Positions 13,601 through 22,600 of a DNA stretch of 64,000 nucleotides are shown here, one piece after another. Within the stretch, counting starts at the first letter, position 1, and every line of letters starts with the position of its first letter. A program made the translations under genes and the position numbers. Under the pieces are notes generated by a model. It saw only the letters and a list, made by a program, of their open reading frames with translations. It ran no database searches and was not told where the DNA came from. Origin of the DNA: Andrena cerasifolii (Eukaryota > Arthropoda > Insecta > Hymenoptera > Andrenidae); NCBI RefSeq assembly GCF_050908995.1, contig NC_135123.1, positions 13,764,001 to 13,828,000 of the forward strand, given 5' to 3'.

Positions 13601-16600
13601 ATCGCCAGACATCAACGAGTGCGAAGCAATACCAGGACTCTGCGAGGGTGGAAAGTGCGTGAACACGCCTGGTTCGTTCACCTGCGAGTGCCCCGAGGGA
13701 CAAGCCAGGGATCCCGAGACGAATGCATGCAAGGACAGGGACGAGTGTCAGGAGGAAGGTATCTGCGCCGACGGACGATGTATAAACACAAACGGTGGCT
13801 ACTACTGCATGTGCAATCCGGGATTTATTCAGAGCCAGGATCGAAGATACTGTATAGGTAAAGCCATTAAAAATTATGAATTTTTTCATTGAAGACCTAG
13901 CGACAGTTGAGTTGAAGGCACTCTACTGCTCCAAAAATGAGAGTTCATTAATCAGCTCTTCAATTCTTGGTGAATAAAAATTACAGACGGGAGGCAAGGG
14001 TTGTGTTACACGTCGGTGAACAGGGTCGGTCAATGCAAAAATCGATTGGCAATGAGACTGAGCAAGAAGGATTGCTGTTGCGGCAAGAACATGGGGCGAG
14101 GATGGGGCGACGAGTGCTACATTTGTCCCAATCTTGGAAGTGGTACGTAGATCGTCGAATCCTTTACCAGAGATAAGAAATGAATCTTTGATAACGATGC
14201 ACCGTATCGGATTTCCAAATTGAAGCAGAGCTTATCAAGGAACCCGGGAGATAACCGGGGACGGTGTTAACGGTAACTGGGAGTAACAGGATCCGTGTTA
14301 TTACTCAATTATAGACGATTACAACAGGCTCTGCTTGCAACAACTGCAGCCGATCACCGCGATAAACGAGTGCGCGCTGCGTCCGGACATTTGCGGAAAC
14401 GGGAAGTGCATCGACACCAAGGACGGATACGAGTGCGACTGTTACCCTGGATTCACGAAGAAGGCTGGCAGATGCGAGGATATCGACGAGTGTCAATTGG
14501 ACTACTGTCAGGGTGGCACGTGCCGAAATTACGAAGGCAGTTTCACTTGCCAGTGCCCACCTGGATTCGTCGTGTCGGGAGAGGGCAGATATTGCACTGG
14601 TAATTGTAACTTTACAAACCAATCTTGGGCATAGAATGGTGACTGCAGTTCGCCCCTCGAAAGTATTCGATCATAAACGCTGAATTGTTAAAGTACAATG
14701 TAAAATCACGACTGCGAGTCTTCGAGGTGTTATAATTTCTTCTACAGATCACGACGAGTGCCAGGACACGGGCATGTGCAACAACGGACACTGCACCAAC
14801 ATGAATGGATCCTTCAAGTGCAAGTGCAACGATGGTTACACGTTGTCGCCTACGAAGAATACTTGCATCGGTAGGTTTCAGACTTTTTATCGAGTGAAAG
14901 GATCAACGCTGGTGGAATGCTTCTTTTGAATTAAAGTTATCGAGTTCTTGTGTGCAGATATCAATGAATGCGCGGACAATCCAAGGATATGCTTGAACGG
15001 CAGATGCGAGAACACCCCCGGATCGTACCACTGCATTTGCCAATCTGGATTCACCCCATCGCGCGACAACACATTCTGCGTGGACATGGACGAATGTTCC
15101 ACGAATGGGATGTGCGAAAATGGCAAGTGCGTGAACATGGAGGGTTCCTTTAAATGTGTTTGCGATTCTGGCTTCCGGATTGGACCTGATCAAAGCCACT
15201 GCATTGGTGGGTGTTACAAATAGCAGCTTATTTTTCCATCAAAGACTATGAACTAATTGAGGTTGTAGTCTTAAGATATTGAGTGAAATATACATATAAA
15301 ACGAGGTTAAACTTTCAATAGTATCAGCTGAAAAATTGATCGTTAATTAGATATCGACGAGTGCCTAAGCGGACCGTGCCAAAATGGTCGCTGCACCAAC
15401 ACCCCTGGCAGCTTCCGCTGCGAGTGCCATCCTGGATTCAACTTGGGACCAGATGGGAGATCTTGCTTAGGTTGGTGTCAACTTTCCCTTCCCATATAAC
15501 TACCCTGATAGCCAGATTTGGGCAGCAGAATCTGACATCAGAACCGTAGTCGTCTGTGTCCGCAGATGGCTGCGTTCTGAGGTGCAGAGCCTGATGTCAG
15601 TGCCTGATGTCAGATCGGCAACAGATTCGCAGCAGATTCTGCCGTCTGCTACGGTTCTGACGTCAGACTCTGCGCTCTCATGCCGGAGCCAGACCCTGCC
15701 ACCAATCTGATGTCAGACTGGAGATAGATGGTTATCAGGATAATTAATCATTGTTTCTGGATAAAATAAAATAATCTGCACTTAAACATCGCTACTTTTG
15801 TCAGACACAAGGAGGGACTTGTGCTACTCGCAGTACAGAGACGGGCAGTGTTCGAATCCTACCTCGACAGCAGTAACAAAATCGAGTTGTTGCTGTTGCA
15901 CCGTGATCCTAGGACAACCTATGGGTTGGGGAAGCACCTGCCAAGCCTGTCCACTTCCTGGTAGCAGTGAATTCGATTCTTTGTGCCCGCATGGAGCTGG
16001 AATGACTTACAATGGAGACGGTAACTGAACGAGAAGCTTGGATTACGTGGATGTTCTCGAATACATGATTAATTCTTATCGGAACAGACATCAACGAGTG
16101 TGCACAGAATCCCAACATCTGCGTGAACGGTGGCTGCGAGAATCTCATGGGAACTTATCGTTGCATCTGCGACAGTGGCTACGAAGTGGACGCCACAGGG
16201 AAGGTATGCAGTGACATAAACGAGTGCGAATTGGAGGAGTCTCTGTGCAGCGGTGGCCAGTGCAGAAACAACCCTGGCAGCTTCCAGGCAAGTAGTTAAA
16301 AGTGAAAATTATTTATTCGTATGTAATAAGAATTCTCGTGAAACAGTGTATCTGCCCAAGCGGCACAAGGTTCAACACAGAGAATCACATGTGCGAGGAC
16401 ATCGACGAATGCGAGGAACTGGGGCCAGATGTCTGCTTGAACGGGATCTGCGTGAACAGTCAGGGCTCCTACGAATGCGAATGCTCCCCTGGCTACGTTC
16501 TAGACCACACTGGCCACATTTGCATGGGTATAAAGAATTGCTGAAAATTTAGAATAGTTGGAGGCGACTGAATCCCTCGAAACACTCGTTCCCATGATAG

Positions 16601-19600
16601 AGTTTCCATATCGAAATAATGGAAATGTGCCTTAGACAACAGGAGAGGTTCCTGCTGGACCAAAATGATCGACGGCCGGTGCGAGAACAATTTGCCACGA
16701 CTGGCATTGAAAACAGAGTGCTGTTGCTCCGTGGGAGTCGCTTGGGGTAGTCCCTGCGAGATTTGCGATCACTCTCTGTGCGAGTGCTCCAAGGGGTACG
16801 CGAAATTCGGTGGGAAGGACTGCGTGGATGTAAACGAGTGCGAATTGAACAGCGGAATTTGCAAGGGTGGCGGTACCTGCGTCAACACCGATGGATCTTA
16901 TCGCTGCGAGTGTCCTCCTGGATTAACGTTAGATGCAGCGCGTGAGTTTGGTTAATAAAACATGAAACCACCCATTTATCCTGTTCACCGTAATCTTTCT
17001 ACAGCGTATTTTGTCCATTTGCTCAGATACCACGTGCATAGACACGAGGCAAGAGACTTGTTTCATGGAGTATCGCCACGGGCAGTGCTCGAACCCTATC
17101 GAGGGGCAGTTTTCCAAAAGCCTCTGCTGTTGTTCCGTGGGCCGTGCCTGGGGCAGCGAAAGGTGCGAGTCTTGCCCGAAACCAGGGACACATACGCACA
17201 ATGAGCTGTGCCCTAGGGGAGACGGTTTCACAGACAAGCAGGACATCAACGAGTGCATCGAGTTTCCTGGGATGTGCTTGAATGGAAGGTGCAAGAACAC
17301 TGTCGGCAGTTACAGCTGCAAGTGCAACCAAGGCTTTGCTCTGGACGAGCATGGGATCAAGTGTAATGGTGAGTCATTGCATGCCTCGATTACTTGATTA
17401 CTGATTAAGGAAAGGTGAAATGGCAAGTGGTGTAGATGTACCACTGGTTATATCTCGGACTTAGGGTGCTTCGAAATAATCGAAGGATAGTCGAAGGCAT
17501 TTTGATTATTTTTAAACAGATATCGACGAGTGCGAGATCATGCACGGTGTGTGTGGAAACGGCACCTGCAGGAACACCCCCGGCCACTTCCAATGCGATT
17601 GCAACCCTGGGTATCGTAGCAGCGATATAATGAAAATTTGCATGGGTAAGTGGCACTAAAGTGTGTAAGAGAGTAGAATGAAAACTTGAAAGAATTACCA
17701 ATTCGGAAGAAGGTCTCACCCGCGATTAATCCTGAAATATCATGAATTTCAGACATAAACGAGTGCGAGGAGACACCAGGATTATGTCGAGGAGGTACCT
17801 GCATTAACGCCGAGGGCAGTTTCAAGTGCCAGTGCCCACCTGGACACGAGTTAGGCCCTGACAAACAATCCTGCAAGGATATTGACGAGTGCTCGAGAAC
17901 CAGTGGAATCTGCTCAAACGGCGTCTGCGAGAACATGATGGGTACTTATCAGTGCATTTGTGACGATGGCTACCAGCAAACTGGATTGAAGTCCCACTGT
18001 GAAGATATAAACGAATGCGCAACGAACAATGGAGGCTGCGAGGATATCTGCTTGAACACGCCTGGCAGTTTCTCTTGCTCCTGCAAGTGAGTCATTCTAA
18101 ATATCATCGAGACGATGAGCGAAGAACTTCGTATCCAAGTATGGAGCGTAACTTTTGCGATCTTTTTGATAATAGCATCGGAATGGCGCTGAATCTCGAC
18201 GGTCGATCTTGCGTGGACGTAGACGAGTGCAAGGAGAATCCACGGATTTGCAATGGTGGCAAATGCAGCAATATACCTGGCGGTTACATCTGCACTTGCA
18301 CGGATGGACTGCTGCCTGGGAAGGATGGAGTTTCCTGTATAGGTACATAAGAAACACTCTATGTCTCGACAGAATCAGTAGATCTTATCAAGATTGATCT
18401 CCAAGTATTCCAACCCCTAACTACTTCAGAACTCATCTTCCACAAAATTCCCACCAAAACTTGGGTTGCCATTCAGACAATCAAAGACCACTGTGCCTCT
18501 GAAACCTTTACCATTACCTCTATCTCCGTGCAATACAAGTTTCTCGAACGTTACATATTCCCAGATGTGGACGAATGCTCGACGCAGCCTCACATTTGCG
18601 GCTACGGTGAATGCTACAACACCATCGGCTCCTTCAACTGTCGCTGCGAAGAGGGGTATTCCGTGAAACCGGACGCAGGCTCCGGTTGCACCGACGACGA
18701 CGAGTGTCTCCTGAACGCGTACACCTGCAGCGAGTTCGCCGAGTGCCAGAACACTCAAGGTTCGTACGAGTGTACTTGCCACGAGGGCTTCGTAGGTAAT
18801 GGGATCGAGTGCAGGGATATCAACGAGTGCCTGACCAACAACGGGGGCTGCGACTCTAATGCCCAGTGCATCAACACTGAGGGATCCTTCAAGGTAAAGT
18901 GCAGGCGGATACTTTCGGTGGAACTCCATTGGAAGCTGACTGTTAGAAAGGCTCTCCTAAATATTCCAGTGTGTCTGCGACGCCGGCTTCAGGGGCGATG
19001 GTTACACTTGCAAGGACATAGACGAGTGCGCGAACGACAACACCCTCTGCGAGAACGGCCACTGCCTCAACTACCCCGGCTCTTTCCGCTGCGAGTGTGA
19101 GATGGGCTTCATGCACCCCGATGAGAATAACGAGCAGACGTGCGTGGACATAAACGAGTGCGAGATGTTCAGCAATCTGTGCGTGTTTGGACGCTGCGAG
19201 AATATCTTCGGCATGTTCCGTTGCGAGTGCCACGAGGGATATAAATTGGATGGCTCCGGTGGTAACTGCACGGACATTGACGAGTGCGAGAATCCGCAGT
19301 CCTGCCAGTATGGTACTTGCATAAACACTCAGGGCAAGTACGTGTGCAAGTGTCCACCTAACTACGATCTGGTGGAGGCTGGGAATGCTTGCGTTGGTGA
19401 GTGATCTTTGAAAAGTCAAGCTACTGGGAGATAAGGAGTAACAAATGGTAATGAATTTTCTGTGCTCTTATACAACAGATAGGAGGGAATCGTTCTGTTT
19501 CACTGGCTTCGAACATGGCACTGGAAAGCCGCAATGTGTCTTCGACATGGCCTCTGCAGTGACCAAGGCTACTTGCTGCTGCAGTGTCGGCAACGCATGG

Positions 19601-22600
19601 GGTAATAATTGCGAGGAGTGTCCTCAAGTTGGAACGAAGGAGTTCGAGGAATTGTGTCCTGGCGGACCTGGCTACAGACCTAATAGGATTACCGTCATCC
19701 TGGAGGATATCAACGAGTGCGAGGAGCACGAGAACATCTGTCAAAACGGACACTGTACCAATACTTTCGGTAGCTTCATGTGCTCCTGCGACGAGGGCTT
19801 CGTCTTGGACGATACTAAAACGAGCTGCATTGGTAATGATTCAGAATAACGGTAGTTGATGTTACAAGTCGTCGTAAGCGAGTTAGGCATGTGATCCTTT
19901 TCATTCCTTACTTTTTGCAGATATAAACGAATGCGCTTTGCACCCACAAATATGTGGCGTAGGATACTGTATCAACGATCAAGGAAAGTACCACTGCGAG
20001 TGTCCAGAGGGGTACATGGCAATGCCAGGCGGAAGTGCGTCAATTTTGCTGTATTTTCGAATAAGTAATTACATTCACAGAGTTCATCAATAACCGGATT
20101 GTTTACTTTTATCAGAGGAATGCGTGGATATGAGGAAGGAATCGTGCTATCTTGGATACGAATCTGGTCAATGCTTCAACCCCATGCTGCATCCACAAAC
20201 GAAAATGTTGTGCTGCTGTTCCATGGGAGCTGCTTGGGGTAGTCCGTGCGAGAAATGTCCTGCTGAAAGGACTCGTAAGAACAGACGATTTCCAGCTCTC
20301 CAGAATTTCATCGAAATTAAAAAAAATACACGTGCATACGGGCAACTGAAAAATCTGTTTCAGGCGAGCACGAGATTCTATGTGGCATGGTACCCGGTCA
20401 AATAATGAACCCTATAACAAATCACACCGAAGAAATCGACGAATGCTCTCTCATGCCAACGATGTGCACTCACGGTCGTTGCATGAACACTCCTGGCAGC
20501 TTCGAGTGCCAGTGTGATCGAGGATACGTCTATGATCAAGATTCTCATCAGTGTATCGATGAGAACGAGTGCCTACAGGTGAAGAACTTTGCGCATATTA
20601 TACATTTTCTTTGATGATACCTTGTAACAGGCTTTCCTATGATTCTAAAACTGTTCTACAGATACCAAATCCCTGCAGCGGGAATGCCCAGTGCATAAAC
20701 CAGCAAGGCTACTTCGAGTGCGACTGCCCAGCTGGATACAAGCTTGGACTCAGTCAACGAGACTGCGTGGACATCGACGAGTGCTACGAAAGGCCTGGAA
20801 TCTGTAACAGCGGTGCCTGCAACAACTTGCAAGGCAGCTTCCAGTGTGTCTGCCATCTTGGCTTTGCACTGACGCGAGATAGAGACAATTGCGTGGATAT
20901 TGACGAGTGCCAGCGGAATCCGAACATTTGCAATAACGGAACCTGCGTGAACACCCTTGGATCTTATAAGTGCATCTGTTACCAGGGATTCAAGCTCAGC
21001 CCCAACAACGATTGTGCTGGTGAGTTATTGAAAAATTAAATACATTTGTTCCATAATGTCAGCGCAGCTAATTAAAACGTGGAAATTGTGAGATAGATAT
21101 CGACGAGTGTCGAATCATGCCCTTCCTCTGCCGTAATGGAAGATGTCGAAATACGATCGGTGCCTTCAATTGCGAGTGCGCTGATGGATACGTGTTGGCT
21201 CAGGATGGCCAGCACTGCAGAGACATCGACGAGTGCCGCGAGGTAAGTCGAGAATCAATTAGAGACCAATACCCTAACAACATCTTCTTTCATCGAAGAA
21301 CTCGCATCACCTAGCCGCTATACTTTTGAAAAGGGCATTAAGTTTTCTCCGGTCAGTCGAAATTAATATCCCTTAAGGCAACAAACAATTGTGTCAGGTA
21401 CCTGGACTCTGTCCACCACCAGGGAAGTGTCAGAATTTAATGGGATCGTACATATGCACCTGCCCACTTGGTTACGAGCTGGATCACACCAGGAAGAAAT
21501 GTGTTGGTAGGTGAAACACTTCGTTGAAACACCGAACGAACGAAAGGAACTTGAGACACACAAGCTACCAACCAATGCGAATGAAATTTGTGTTCGTAGA
21601 CGTCGATGAGTGCGTGGAGACCCAAGGGATTTGCGAGAACGGTCACTGCATCAACACCGAGGGCGGAGTGATTTGCGAGTGTCCAGTTGGATTCAGATTG
21701 AGCGACAAACCCAATTCGATGAGGTGTATCGATGTGAGGGAGGAATCTTGTTACGACAGCTACGCTCGAGGACGATGCTCCTATCCTCGGGCAGGTGGAA
21801 TGACGAAGAAGCATTGCTGCTGCACTATGGGGAAGGCTTGGGGAAAATATTGCGAGCAGTGTCCCTTCGAAAGTAGCGGTAAATAGATTTAAATACCCTT
21901 CTCATACAAATACCTAGTTTCAAAAACCTGGTGTACCACCGGGTTAAAGAAATTAGTGAAAGTGACCGACTATCATGCTCTGTCTCTATCCAGAGGAGTT
22001 CAGGAGACTGTGCCCCGAGGGACCAGGCAGAGACGACACTGGAATCGACCTAAACGAGTGCCTCTTCATGCAAGACGCCTGTTCTGGTGGCGAGTGCATA
22101 AACACCGACGGCTCCTTCCGGTGCGAGTGTCCCTCAGGATACGTTCTGGACGCGAGTGGCAGGCGGTGCGTCGATAACAACGAATGTCAGAACGTTCAAA
22201 ACATATGCGGCAATGGGACGTGTACGAACATCGACGGGGGCTTCGAATGCTCCTGCAACGAGGGATACACTCCTGGGGTGAATCAGATTTGCGAGGACGT
22301 GAACGAATGCCTGGAACTTGGCAATCAGTGTGCCTTCAGGTGTCACAATGCACTTGGTTCGTTTAGGTGCATTTGCCCTTATGGGTACACTTTGGCCCCT
22401 GATGCACGCCACTGTATAGGTATGTCCTGTAATCTTAAGCTTTCATGCATTTGGCTTTGGATGGTGTGCAGCTTCGTCGGCTTCGAGAGAATCCTCCTTC
22501 ACACAGACTTTATGCAACGAAGATGCCTAATCATTGTTTCAGACGTGGACGAGTGCGCTACACCAGCGAACAACTGCAAGTATCAGTGCAAGAACCTGAT

